From assembly GCA_947589575.1 (NCBI GenBank), contig CANQBM010000007.1:1-64000 (forward strand): a stretch of DNA of 64,000 nt. The letters run 5' to 3'. This stretch comes from an uncultured Clostridia bacterium (GTDB lineage: Bacteria; Bacillota; Clostridia; Oscillospirales; Acutalibacteraceae). A program made the position numbers and the translations under genes. Shown piece by piece: positions 44,552 through 52,757 of this stretch (position 1 is the stretch's first letter; every line of letters begins with the position of its first letter). The notes under the pieces are model-generated. The model ran no database searches, was not told the DNA's origin, and was given only the letters and a program-made list of their open reading frames with translations.

Positions 44552-44570
44552 TGTTATTAGGAGGCAAATT

Positions 44571-45899
44571 ATGGCTAAACCTGTAGTTGCTGTTGTCGGC
44601 AGACCAAATGTCGGTAAATCAACACTTTTTAACAAGTTAATAGGCAGCAGATTGTCAATAGTAGATGATACTCCCGGTGTAACCAGGGACAGAATTTACG
44701 GAGACTGTGAATGGCTGAATCACAAGTTTCTTCTTGTTGACACGGGAGGAATTGAGCCTGATACTAATGACATTATCTTAAGCCAAATGCGCGAGCAGGC
44801 TGAAATTGCGATTGAAACAGCGGATGTAATAATTCTTGTTACAAATATACGTGACGGTGTTGTCACTAGTGACCACGAGGTTGCCTCTATGTTGCAAAAA
44901 AGCGGCAAGCCGGTTATTCTCTGCGTAAATAAATGTGACAGCATCGGTGAAACAGATCCCGAATTTTATGAGTTTTACAACCTTGGTTTAGGAGATCCTG
45001 TTGCAGTTTCCGCAGCACACGGTCATGGTACGGGCGATTTGCTTGATGAGGTTATTAAATTTTTACCCGAAGAGTCCGATGACGAGGAAAACGATGAGAT
45101 AATTAATGTAGCCGTTATAGGCAAACCTAATGTTGGTAAATCATCTCTGATTAACAAAATCAGCGGTCAGGACAGAGCAATTGTATCAGATATTGCCGGT
45201 ACAACTCGTGACACTACTGATACCTTTATTGTAAATCAATACGGTAAGTTTAACTTTATTGATACGGCAGGATTAAGACGTAAGAGCAGGGTAATTGACT
45301 CTATTGAGAAATACAGCGTTATAAGAGCAAGAATGGCTGTTGAACGCGCCAATGTGTGTGTCATTATGATTGACGCTGTTGAGGGATTTACCGAACAGGA
45401 CTCCAAGGTTGCCGGAATTGCCATTGAACAGGGGAAAGCGTGCATTATTGCTGTCAACAAATGGGACGCTGTTGAAAAAGACGGCAATACAATGAATGAT
45501 TACAGAAATAAGCTGGAAAACGACTTTTCGTTTATGAGCTATGCTCCCATCATGTTTATATCCGCAAAAACAGGGCAAAGAATTGAACGGCTTTTTGAAA
45601 TGATTGCCTTTGTCCATTCCCAAAATTCAATGCGTATTTCAACAGGTAAGCTTAACGAAGTGCTGGCGGACGCAACGGCACGTGTTCAGCCTCCGACCGA
45701 TAAAGGTAAACGGCTTAAAATTTACTATATGACTCAGGCATCTACACGTCCTCCCTCATTTGTTTTCTTTGTCAATAATGCAGAACTTTTCCACTTTTCA
45801 TATCAGAGGTATCTTGAAAATCAGATTAGAGAAATTTTCGGACTTGACGGTACTCCTGTGCGCTTTATTATTCGCGAAAGGGGAGAGGGTAAAAAATGA
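44571..45899 (+). CDS. der: Ribosome biogenesis GTPase Der (EngA)
   Basis: A 442-residue double GTPase needed for 50S assembly. Two G domains in tandem: GRPNVGKST and DTGGIEP in the first (about 9-170), then GKPNVGKSS, DTAGLRRKSR and NKWDA in the second (about 180-350); a C-terminal KH-like domain follows. ATG at 44571 has TAGGAGG upstream and gives the standard start. Its stop overlaps plsY by 4 bases. Confidence 0.97.
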   Translation: MAKPVVAVVGRPNVGKSTLFNKLIGSRLSIVDDTPGVTRDRIYGDCEWLNHKFLLVDTGGIEPDTNDIILSQMREQAEIAIETADVIILVTNIRDGVVTSDHEVASMLQKSGKPVILCVNKCDSIGETDPEFYEFYNLGLGDPVAVSAAHGHGTGDLLDEVIKFLPEESDDEENDEIINVAVIGKPNVGKSSLINKISGQDRAIVSDIAGTTRDTTDTFIVNQYGKFNFIDTAGLRRKSRVIDSIEKYSVIRARMAVERANVCVIMIDAVEGFTEQDSKVAGIAIEQGKACIIAVNKWDAVEKDGNTMNDYRNKLENDFSFMSYAPIMFISAKTGQRIERLFEMIAFVHSQNSMRISTGKLNEVLADATARVQPPTDKGKRLKIYYMTQASTRPPSFVFFVNNAELFHFSYQRYLENQIREIFGLDGTPVRFIIRERGEGKK

Positions 45900-46573
45900 T
45901 GTTGATTGTTGCATTTATTGTTATCGCTTTGATTTCATACCTTTTGGGCAGTCTTAATTTTGGTGTGATTCTTTCAAATAAAATTGAAAATGATGATGTC
46001 AGAAATTACGGCAGCGGTAATGCCGGTACAACAAATATGTTAAGAAATTACGGCAAAAAAGCAGCTTTTTTTACAATAGTCGGTGATATGTTAAAGGTTT
46101 TTGCCGCGATTTTTATTGCTCTTCAAATAATTTCATATACCCCTATGCTTATGTCCGAAATTGATTCTTCTCCGCTTGGCGCAATTAATTTAAATATGTT
46201 CATAAAATCATTTGCGGGATTTTTCTGCGTGCTCGGGCATATATATCCGTGCTATTTTAAATTTAAGGGCGGAAAGGGAGTCGCGACCTCCGGCGGAATG
46301 GTTTTCGCAATCGACTGGAGAATAGGATTAATTCTTGTTGCTGTGTTCATTCTGATTGTTGCCGTTACAAAATATGTTTCACTGGGCAGTATTATTATGG
46401 CGCTGTTATATCCCGTATTAATTTTTGTTTTACATAAAAGTCCGGCGCTTACAATTATCGCTTTGGTTTTTACCGTAATTGTTATTGCTGCTCACAGAGA
46501 AAATATAAAAAAGCTGATAAATCATACCGAAAACAAAATAGATTTTAAATCAAATAAAAAAGACAGTGATTAG
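45896..46573 (+). CDS. plsY: Acyl-phosphate glycerol-3-phosphate acyltransferase PlsY
   Basis: A 225-residue membrane acyltransferase making lysophosphatidic acid, the first step of phospholipid synthesis. Motifs are YLLGSLNFGVI, RNYGSGNAGTTNMLR, GHIYPCYFKFKGGKGVAT and a third conserved loop before the C-terminus (AAHRENIKKL). Multiple membrane segments are present. It overlaps der by 4 bases. Its TAG stop lies inside the 5' arm of the terminator hairpin that follows. Confidence 0.95.
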   Translation: MMLIVAFIVIALISYLLGSLNFGVILSNKIENDDVRNYGSGNAGTTNMLRNYGKKAAFFTIVGDMLKVFAAIFIALQIISYTPMLMSEIDSSPLGAINLNMFIKSFAGFFCVLGHIYPCYFKFKGGKGVATSGGMVFAIDWRIGLILVAVFILIVAVTKYVSLGSIIMALLYPVLIFVLHKSPALTIIALVFTVIVIAAHRENIKKLINHTENKIDFKSNKKDSD

Positions 46574-46595
46574 TTTTCTAATCACTGTCTTTTTT
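46556..46595. terminator. Bidirectional terminator with perfect 18-bp stem
   Basis: Arms 46556-46573 and 46578-46595 with loop TTTT; the stem begins with six As and ends with six Ts. It encodes the last codons and stop of plsY on one strand and abuts the stop of the sigma-factor gene on the other. Confidence 0.93.
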
Positions 46596-47074
46596 CAGAT
46601 GCTCATTAATTTCTTTAAATCACTTTTAATACGCTGAAGTCTTGAGCGGACTGTGGACGCATTTGTTTTCTGGATTTTAGCGATTTCACGGCTTGACATT
46701 CCTATTCTTTTAAGCTCCAAAAGTTCTTTGTCTTTCTGGGGCAGATGAGCAATTAAAATCTGAAGTTCAACACTTGCCGTGAAGTCTTCTTTATCAATTA
46801 AATCAATTTCCGAAAGCTCGTTTTTTTCAATATCCCTCTGCCTCAGTCTGTCACAGAGCACGCTTTTGGCAATACTGAATATAAGAGATTTTTCATTTTT
46901 AATATTCTTCTGATTAGGCAGATAAGCCCACAGTTTCATAAAAGTAATCTGAGTCAAATCATCAGCCTCGTCAGCATCAAATCTTTTTAAAAAATAGGAT
47001 TTTACAGCTTTACAGTAACGCTCATAAACAGAATTAAATTGTTCTATAATATTGTCATTACTACGCCATTTCAT
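46595..47074 (-). CDS. Small sigma-70-family (ECF-like) sigma factor
   Basis: A 159-residue sigma factor with region 2 (DADEADDLTQITFMKLWAYL, with the DLTQ-type core-binding helix) and region 4 (LPQKDKELLELKRIGMSSREIAKIQ, split, then STVRSRLQRIKSDL), no regions 1 or 3. It is ECF-like. The start overlaps the stop of the upstream gene by 4 bases, so translation is coupled to the unknown repeat protein. No anti-sigma factor with the usual membrane segment is next to it. Target promoters are unknown. Confidence 0.9.
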   Translation of the reverse strand: MKWRSNDNIIEQFNSVYERYCKAVKSYFLKRFDADEADDLTQITFMKLWAYLPNQKNIKNEKSLIFSIAKSVLCDRLRQRDIEKNELSEIDLIDKEDFTASVELQILIAHLPQKDKELLELKRIGMSSREIAKIQKTNASTVRSRLQRIKSDLKKLMSI

Positions 47075-47712
47075 ATAATCTTATTACCATAATGTGAATT
47101 AGCGGCAACATAACCATATATTAAATTATTGCACTTTATGCTGTTACCGACGATAAAATGCAAGCCCTTTTCCTCTAAATCCTTGGTTGTAACGTCAGGA
47201 GTGAAGGTAAGGGAATTTCCTGCAATTATTGTGCATCCCTTTTCACAGTATGAAATAAACTGCTTGTCAATCTGAAGATTGTTATTATAATATTTTGAAT
47301 TATTTATATCAAAGTCAGTTTTGAATACTGTTCCGTTTGACGAAATAACCTCAACATCAGAATTTTTATCAATAACAGCCATACCGTTAACAAATATTTT
47401 TAAAGAGACTTCCGGCGGAATTGAATGTATGATTGCACTTCCGTTTATGACATAGATGGTATTTGGATTGACAGTATTGCCGTCAATTATTGACGAGCCA
47501 TTGAATGTGCAAATATTTTCATCCTTTCCCGCTTTAATACGGCTTGCCGAATTTACTTTAATTTCCGCAAAAGCATCATAAAATTCCTTATCAGCATCAG
47601 ACGGCAGGACTATTGTCGCCGCGTTTATCAGTTTTATTTTTTTCAGCGCATCGGATGAGTAACTCCTTAGGTCAAGAAAGGCTGAATTAATTATTGCTTT
47701 TTTTCCAAACAT
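47071..47712 (-). CDS. Beta-repeat protein of unknown function, coupled to a sigma factor
   Basis: A 213-residue soluble protein with a spaced repeat of short beta-type units: FNGSSIIDG, INGSAIIHS, VNGMAVIDK, AGNSLTFTP and VGNSIKCNN, roughly every 20-30 residues. This suggests a beta-helix or beta-roll, similar in kind to bactofilin-like folds, but I do not recognise the family. No signal peptide or membrane segment is seen. AAGGAG precedes the ATG. It is the first gene of a two-gene unit with the sigma factor (4-base overlap), so it may sense a signal or control the sigma factor; this is inference from position. Confidence 0.75.
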   Translation of the reverse strand: MFGKKAIINSAFLDLRSYSSDALKKIKLINAATIVLPSDADKEFYDAFAEIKVNSASRIKAGKDENICTFNGSSIIDGNTVNPNTIYVINGSAIIHSIPPEVSLKIFVNGMAVIDKNSDVEVISSNGTVFKTDFDINNSKYYNNNLQIDKQFISYCEKGCTIIAGNSLTFTPDVTTKDLEEKGLHFIVGNSIKCNNLIYGYVAANSHYGNKII

Positions 47713-47741
47713 ATAAATTCTCCTTAAATTTTACATTATTA

Positions 47742-47752
47742 AACGGTCCGTT
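47742..47752. promoter_or_regulatory. AACGGTCCGTT palindrome upstream of the sigma-factor unit
   Basis: A perfect 11-base palindrome (five-base arms around one base) 30 bases before the start of the repeat protein gene, within the likely promoter region. It may be an operator. The promoter boxes themselves could not be placed with confidence. Confidence 0.4.
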
Positions 47753-47796
47753 CAATAAGTAAGACGAATAAATGTTGTTAAGTGTCCAAAAATGTA

Positions 47797-47825
47797 TAAA
47801 AAATAAGCACTGATTACTCAGTGCT
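47797..47825 (-). terminator. Intrinsic terminator after rpmB
   Basis: On the minus strand, stem AGCACTGA (47825-47818) with TCAGTGCT (47813-47806), 4-base loop, then TATTTTTTA. It separates rpmB from the sigma-factor unit. Confidence 0.9.
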
Positions 47826-47841
47826 GTATTATGCGAAATTA

Positions 47842-48027
47842 TTATGCTCTTTCAACCTTACCTGAACGAAGGCATCTTGTGCACACATAAACTCTTTTAG
47901 GAGAGCCGTTTACAATAGCCTTAACTTTTTTAATGTTTGGTTTCCAAGCTCTGTTTGATCTTCTGTGTGAGTGAGAAACCTTGATGCCGAAAGATACGTC
48001 TTTTCCGCAGTATTCACATTTTGCCAT
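47842..48027 (-). CDS. rpmB: 50S ribosomal protein L28
   Basis: A 61-residue L28 with KVSHSHRRSNRAWKPN and RVYVCTRCLRSGK, and two Cys pairs (CEYCGK and CTRC) of the zinc-binding form. AGGAGG precedes the ATG. In Bacillus rpmB follows spoVM; here it is about 14 kb away, alone between its own promoter and terminator, and divergent from recA. Confidence 0.96.
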   Translation of the reverse strand: MAKCEYCGKDVSFGIKVSHSHRRSNRAWKPNIKKVKAIVNGSPKRVYVCTRCLRSGKVERA

Positions 48028-48062
48028 TTGCGAACACCTCCTTAAAACTTAGAACATTTGGT

Positions 48063-48091
48063 ATAATATCACAACTACCTATAAAAAGCAA
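48063..48091 (-). promoter_or_regulatory. Sigma-A-type promoter of rpmB
   Basis: On the minus strand, TTGCTT (48091-48086), 17-base spacer and TATTAT (48068-48063), 36 bases before the rpmB ATG. Confidence 0.75.
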
Positions 48092-48148
48092 GTATTTTTT
48101 TATCCTTTTTTCAAAAAATGCCGTTTTTTACTCTTTTTAGTATAACTA

Positions 48149-48177
48149 TTGATTTTAAATACAATATTTAGTATAAT
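48149..48177 (+). promoter_or_regulatory. Sigma-A-type promoter of recA
   Basis: TTGATT (48149-48154), 17-base spacer, TATAAT (48172-48177), 28 bases before the recA ATG. No LexA-type GAAC-N4-GTTC box is visible in or near it. Confidence 0.8.
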
Positions 48178-48204
48178 ATATTAAATGAATTTAGGAGGCA
48201 GATT

Positions 48205-49329
48205 ATGGCATCAGATAAAAAAGCGGCTTTGGAATCCGCTATGAAGCAAATTGAAAAAAAATACGGCGCCGGTGCTGTTATGCGTCTTGGCGAAAATTCC
48301 AAGCTAAAGGTTGACGCTATATCCACAGGCTCGCTTTCACTTGATATAGCAACAGGTATCGGAGGTCTTCCAAAGGGAAGAATAGTTGAAATTTACGGTC
48401 CTGAGTCAAGCGGTAAAACAACGCTTGCTCTTCACTGTATTGCAGAGGCGCAGAAACTTGGCGGGGAGGCTGCATTTGTCGATGCGGAACACGCGCTTGA
48501 TCCTGTTTACGCGGCTAATCTTGGTGTTGATGTTGATTCGCTCCTTGTTTCACAGCCGGACTACGGCGAGCAGGCTTTAGAGATTACTGAGCAGCTCGTC
48601 AGCAGCGGTGCGGTTGATATTGTTGTTGTTGACTCTGTCGCGGCGCTTGTCCCAAAGAGCGAAATTGAAGGCGATATGGGTGACAGCCACGTTGGTCAGC
48701 ACGCGCGCCTTATGTCTCAGGCGCTTAGAAAACTTGCAGGTACTGTTAATAAAACAAACTGCATAATTATATTTATAAATCAGCTTCGTGAAAAAATCGG
48801 TGTAATCTATGGTAATCCGGAGGTTACAACAGGCGGCAGAGCGCTTAAATTTTATTCGTCAATAAGAATTGACGTAAGAAAAGCTGAACAGATTAAAAAC
48901 GGCAGTGAAATTTTAGGTTCTCGTACTAAAGTAAAGATAGTAAAAAACAAGGTAGCCCCTCCGTTTAAATCTGCCGAGTTTGATATTATGTACGGTACAG
49001 GTATCAGCAAAGAGGGAGAAATTCTTGATATGGCTGTCGAGTATGATATTATACATAAGGGCGGCTCGTGGTTTTCGTATGGTGACCAAAGGCTCGGTCA
49101 GGGCAGAGATAATGTTAAGGCAATGATTAAGGACGATCCGGAATTTGCTGAAAAGCTTGAAAAGCAAATCAAAGAAAAACTTGCTGAAATTCAAGAGAAC
49201 TCTGACCATAAATACAGACCTATGGCAGCGCCTAAAGCGGAAACGGATACTGATATAACTCCTGCAAAAACAACACGCGCGGCTGCAAGAGCAAAGCTTG
49301 ACATTGCTGTTGAAGATGATGAGGACTAA
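48205..49329 (+). CDS. recA: Recombinase RecA
   Basis: A 374-residue RecA. Walker [10 protein letters not shown] (about 66-74), the catalytic Glu region [12 protein letters not shown], Walker [12 protein letters not shown], the L2 loop start NQLREKIGV and [10 protein letters not shown] are all intact. The C-terminal tail is Asp/Glu-rich. TTAGGAGG precedes the ATG. Its stop overlaps the recX start by one base. No SOS box is seen at its promoter. Confidence 0.98.
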   Translation: MASDKKAALESAMKQIEKKYGAGAVMRLGENSKLKVDAISTGSLSLDIATGIGGLPKGRIVEIYGPESSGKTTLALHCIAEAQKLGGEAAFVDAEHALDPVYAANLGVDVDSLLVSQPDYGEQALEITEQLVSSGAVDIVVVDSVAALVPKSEIEGDMGDSHVGQHARLMSQALRKLAGTVNKTNCIIIFINQLREKIGVIYGNPEVTTGGRALKFYSSIRIDVRKAEQIKNGSEILGSRTKVKIVKNKVAPPFKSAEFDIMYGTGISKEGEILDMAVEYDIIHKGGSWFSYGDQRLGQGRDNVKAMIKDDPEFAEKLEKQIKEKLAEIQENSDHKYRPMAAPKAETDTDITPAKTTRAAARAKLDIAVEDDED

Positions 49330-49937
49330 TGATTATTAAACACCAAAGAGGCAGGGGAAATAAGGTTCACCTGTTTCTTGATGATGAATATGTAATTACA
49401 ACCGATGTAAATTTTTGGCTTGACAATTATATTTCAGACGGCACGGAAATTGATGAAGATGATTGGCAGAAACTTGTTGACGGTATTAATTATAAAAAAG
49501 CGCTTAATAAATGCGCCGACCTGCTTTCAAGACGCGAACATTCTGTTAAGGAACTTAAGCAGAAGCTGTTGAGAACTGTCGACGAGAAAAGCGCCGACAG
49601 GGCTATTGAAAGATACCTTGAGTCAGGCTATCTTGATGACAGGCATTTTTGCGAAAGCCTTGTTGAATATCTTTATAATGTAAAAAAATATTCATCAAAT
49701 CACGTAAGGCAGGAATGTTATAAGCGTGGCGTTGACAGCAGTATAATTAACAGCGTGCTTGATAATTTTGAGGTTGATAATATTAAAACAATTATTGAGC
49801 TTATTAAAAAAAAGTATTCAACAAAGCTGGAACAGGAAGGCGGAAAAGAAAAGGTGATAGCGGCTTTGCAGCGCAGAGGATTTTCCTATTCAGATATAAA
49901 ATCAGCATTTTACAGGATTGAAGAGGATGAATTTTAA
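49329..49937 (+). CDS. recX: Regulatory protein RecX
   Basis: A 202-residue RecX, which limits RecA filament growth. It has the three-helix repeats of the family: KALNKCADLLSRREHSVKELKQKL (split, about 57-80), YLDDRHFCESLVEY and a third copy near QRRGFSYSDIKSAF. The start overlaps the recA stop by one base (TAATG), giving coupled translation. It overlaps rimO by 11 bases. Confidence 0.93.
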   Translation: MIIKHQRGRGNKVHLFLDDEYVITTDVNFWLDNYISDGTEIDEDDWQKLVDGINYKKALNKCADLLSRREHSVKELKQKLLRTVDEKSADRAIERYLESGYLDDRHFCESLVEYLYNVKKYSSNHVRQECYKRGVDSSIINSVLDNFEVDNIKTIIELIKKKYSTKLEQEGGKEKVIAALQRRGFSYSDIKSAFYRIEEDEF

Positions 49938-51246
49938 GGTTGGTATGATTTCACTCGGCTGTCCGAAAAATCAAGTTGACGGCGAGATTATGCTTCAAAA
50001 ACTGAATAAGAGCGGTTTTGAAACCGCACAGTCGATCGAAAACAGCGACCTTATGATTATTAACACCTGCGGATTTATTGAGGACGCCAAGCGCGAGGCG
50101 ATTGAAACAATCCTTGAGGTTGCCGAATACAAAACCGCCGGACTTATTCGTGCGATAGTCGTTACAGGTTGCCTTGCTGAAAGGTATCAGGATGAAATTC
50201 TAAAAGAAATACCTGAGGTAGATTCTGTTGTAGGTATCGGCGCTGACAAAGATATTGTAAAGATATGCCAAAAGGCGCTTATGGGTATTCAGACAAGTTT
50301 TTATCCCGATAAGAAATATCTTTTACTCGAAGGCGACAGAGCGCTCTCTACGCCGTCACATTGGGCGTATATTAAAATCAGCGACGGCTGTGATAATAAA
50401 TGCTCCTACTGTGCAATACCTTCAATCCGCGGCGGATATATTGAGCGTTCTATGGAGAGCATTATTAATGAGGCAAATGACCTTGCAGAAAAAGGTATTA
50501 AAGAAATAATTATAGTTGCTCAGGATACTACCAAATACGGAATAAAGTTATACGGAGAATACAAGCTTCCGGAACTGTTAAAAGAGCTTGTGAAAATTGA
50601 CGGGATAGAGTGGATAAGACTCTTTTACTGTTACCCCGACAGAATAACAGATGAACTTATTGATGTTATTTCTCAGGAGGAAAAGGTTTGCTCATATATT
50701 GATATTCCGCTTCAGCACTGTAACCGTGATATTTTAAATGCAATGAACAGAAACGGCTCATATGATTCGCTAAAAGAATTACTTTGTAAAATGAAAGCCA
50801 AAATTCCAAATCTTGCACTTCGCACAACCTTTATGGTCGGCTTTCCCGGCGAAAGCGATGAACAGTTTGAGGAGCTGTGCCGTTTTGTAAAGGATATTAA
50901 GTTTGACAAAATGGGTTGCTTTACCTTTTCACCCGAGGAGGATACACCCGCCTTTGAGTTTGATAATCAAATAAGCGAAGATATAAAAAAACGGCGTGCG
51001 GATGTGCTTATGGATATTCAGTATTCAATTACCGAAACATCTAACAAAAGCCGTATCGGTAATGTTTACAAGACGGTTATTGATAAAAAGGAAGAGGAAC
51101 ATTATATAGGAAGGTCTTATCTTGATTCTCCTGAAATTGACAGCGGGATTATTATTACCTCGTCAAGAGAGCTTAATCCCGGTGATTTTATTGATGTCAG
51201 GATAACAGATTATGACGGATATGATCTTATAGGAGAAGAAATATGA
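49927..51246 (+). CDS. rimO: Ribosomal protein uS12 methylthiotransferase RimO
   Basis: A 439-residue radical-SAM enzyme that methylthiolates Asp of ribosomal protein S12. N-terminal cluster cysteines are in SLGCPKNQVD, NTCGFIEDAK and TGCLAERY; the radical-SAM motif is CDNKCSYC; a TRAM domain closes the protein. ATG at 49927 gives the standard start with AGGA nine bases upstream; a TTG at 49918 is less likely. The stop overlaps pgsA (ATGA). recA-recX-rimO-pgsA is a compact four-gene unit. Confidence 0.96.
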   Translation: MNFKVGMISLGCPKNQVDGEIMLQKLNKSGFETAQSIENSDLMIINTCGFIEDAKREAIETILEVAEYKTAGLIRAIVVTGCLAERYQDEILKEIPEVDSVVGIGADKDIVKICQKALMGIQTSFYPDKKYLLLEGDRALSTPSHWAYIKISDGCDNKCSYCAIPSIRGGYIERSMESIINEANDLAEKGIKEIIIVAQDTTKYGIKLYGEYKLPELLKELVKIDGIEWIRLFYCYPDRITDELIDVISQEEKVCSYIDIPLQHCNRDILNAMNRNGSYDSLKELLCKMKAKIPNLALRTTFMVGFPGESDEQFEELCRFVKDIKFDKMGCFTFSPEEDTPAFEFDNQISEDIKKRRADVLMDIQYSITETSNKSRIGNVYKTVIDKKEEEHYIGRSYLDSPEIDSGIIITSSRELNPGDFIDVRITDYDGYDLIGEEI

Positions 51247-51809
51247 ATTTACCCAACAGAATTACTGTATTTAGATTTTGCTGTATCCCGTTTTTAATGG
51301 CATTTTCATTTATAGAGTTTCCTTATCACTGGGTTGCGGCGCTTATAACATATTTTATTGCGTGTATGAGCGATAAGGTTGACGGAATTATCGCAAGAAA
51401 GCAGGGACTTGTTACCGATTTCGGTAAGCTGATGGACCCGCTGTCCGATAAGAGCCTTGTATTTGCGGCGTACATAATTTTTGTAAATATGGGCTGGCAT
51501 ACTGATATTTGCATTATGCTTATGCTTGCGCGTGAGTTTTTAGTTGCGGGCATCAGAATGGCCGCCGCTACAACAGGCGAGGTTATTGCCGCAAATGCGT
51601 TTGGTAAATGCAAAACCTTTTTACAAATGGCAACAACTGGTATGACATTTTTACTTCTTGCAATAGGCGAAGGAACAGCCGACATTGATATGAGTACCCA
51701 CTGGCTTAATGTTTACTGCGCGATTGCATTTTGGATTGTTTCACTCGTAACAGTTATAAGCGGTCTGATATATGCAAAGGACGGCTGGCATTTAATAAAA
51801 ACAAAATAA
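51243..51809 (+). CDS. pgsA: CDP-diacylglycerol-glycerol-3-phosphate phosphatidyltransferase
   Basis: A 188-residue membrane enzyme making phosphatidylglycerol phosphate. The CDP-alcohol phosphotransferase motif is visible as SDKVDGIIARKQG followed by TDFGKLMDPLSD (D-x2-DG-x2-AR-x8-G-x3-D-x3-D). Several hydrophobic segments flank it. It overlaps rimO by 4 bases and is the last gene of the recA unit; the cysE T-box promoter starts 3 bases after its stop. A pgsA next to recA is also known in Bacillus and streptococci. Confidence 0.95.
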   Translation: MNLPNRITVFRFCCIPFLMAFSFIEFPYHWVAALITYFIACMSDKVDGIIARKQGLVTDFGKLMDPLSDKSLVFAAYIIFVNMGWHTDICIMLMLAREFLVAGIRMAAATTGEVIAANAFGKCKTFLQMATTGMTFLLLAIGEGTADIDMSTHWLNVYCAIAFWIVSLVTVISGLIYAKDGWHLIKTK

Positions 51810-51812
51810 TAG

Positions 51813-51840
51813 TTGCAAATTTTGGAAAAACATATATAAT
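51813..51840 (+). promoter_or_regulatory. Sigma-A-type promoter of the T-box-cysE-cysS unit
   Basis: TTGCAA (51813-51818), 16-base spacer and TATAAT (51835-51840). It starts the T-box leader. Confidence 0.75.
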
Positions 51841-51861
51841 ATTATTGATAGTTAAAAACTG

Positions 51862-52096
51862 TGACAGAGAGAAGTAGGCGGATATTTACTTCCCAGAGAG
51901 TAGACTGCTTTGCTGTGAGGTCTATGCTGTAAAACCGCCCAAATGCACTCTTGAGTTGCTTGGAGGAAATTAAGTATTCCAAGCCGGTACGCTCCGTTAA
52001 AGGCAAAGCTGTTTTATATATTAACAGCTGAGTATAAACAAGAGTGGAACCGCAGTATTACATTGCCTCTGTCATTGACAGGGGCATTTACTATTT
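51862..52096 (+). promoter_or_regulatory. Cysteine T-box leader of cysE-cysS
   Basis: A T-box riboswitch that reads the charge state of tRNA(Cys). Stem I is closed by AGAG with CTCT and contains GGCGG (51877-51881) paired with CCGCC (51935-51939) and a distal hairpin (TAGAC with GTCTA). The specifier codon is TGC at 51944-51946 (Cys), followed by A. The T-box sequence AGAGTGGAACCGCAG is at 52041-52055. The terminator stem is 52065-52073 with 52077-52085 (one wobble). Uncharged tRNA(Cys) would favour antitermination and expression of cysE and cysS, which matches the specifier. Confidence 0.93.
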
Positions 52097-52115
52097 ATGA
52101 AGGGAGAGTGAGTTT

Positions 52116-52757
52116 ATGTTTGACTCTTTCAGGGAAGATATAAAGAGTTTTATGAATCATGACCCGGCGGCAAGAAATCCTATTGAAATAGTTTTGCTTT
52201 ATCCAGGCTTTAAAGCTTTGAGGAGCCACAAAAAGGCTAACTGGTTTTTGCGTCATAATATGCCTTTTATTGCAAGATATATCAGTCAGCGTTCGGCACA
52301 CAAAACAGGTATTGAAATTCATCCCGGCGCTAAAATAGGAAAGCGTGTCTGTATTGACCATGGAAGCGGTATTGTAATAGGTGAAACAACGGAAATCGGC
52401 GACGATGTAATGATATATCAGGGAGTTACTCTCGGCGGTACCGGCAAGGATGTAGGCAAACGTCATCCTACTATTGAGAGCGGTGTTATGATAGGCGCAG
52501 GCGCTAAGGTGCTCGGCCCTATCACTATAGGCAGAAACGCTAAGATAGCCGCCGGTGCGGTCGTTGTTAAGAATGTGGAACCAAACTGTACCGTTGTCGG
52601 AGTTCCCGGCAAAATCGTTAGAATTGACGGCGAAAGAGTAGATGACCTTGACCAGATAGACATTCCTGACCCTGTTATGAACGCGATTGAAAATAACCAA
52701 AATAAAATTAAGGAATTAGAAGAAGAAATCACAGCTTTAAAGGAGTCCGTTAAATGA
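52116..52757 (+). CDS. cysE: Serine O-acetyltransferase
   Basis: A 213-residue CysE making O-acetylserine, the precursor of cysteine. The hexapeptide-repeat left-handed beta-helix runs over about 65-165, with IHPGAKIGKRVCIDHGSG (catalytic His and Asp region), VIGETTEIGDD, YQGVTLGGTGK and KIAAGAVVVKNVE. The C-terminus is a charged helix. It is the short N-terminal form. GGGAGAG precedes the ATG. It overlaps cysS by 4 bases and is controlled by the Cys T-box. Confidence 0.96.
   Translation: MFDSFREDIKSFMNHDPAARNPIEIVLLYPGFKALRSHKKANWFLRHNMPFIARYISQRSAHKTGIEIHPGAKIGKRVCIDHGSGIVIGETTEIGDDVMIYQGVTLGGTGKDVGKRHPTIESGVMIGAGAKVLGPITIGRNAKIAAGAVVVKNVEPNCTVVGVPGKIVRIDGERVDDLDQIDIPDPVMNAIENNQNKIKELEEEITALKESVK

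Noticed and set aside
47728..47755. TTGAAC-N16-TAAAAT on the minus strand before the repeat protein/sigma unit
   Set aside because: Transcription would start within the AAGGAG of the gene, leaving no room for a ribosome binding site in the mRNA.
52095..52700. 201-codon frame antisense to cysE
   Set aside because: cysE is unmistakable on the other strand; the antisense frame shows no domain and no ribosome binding site.
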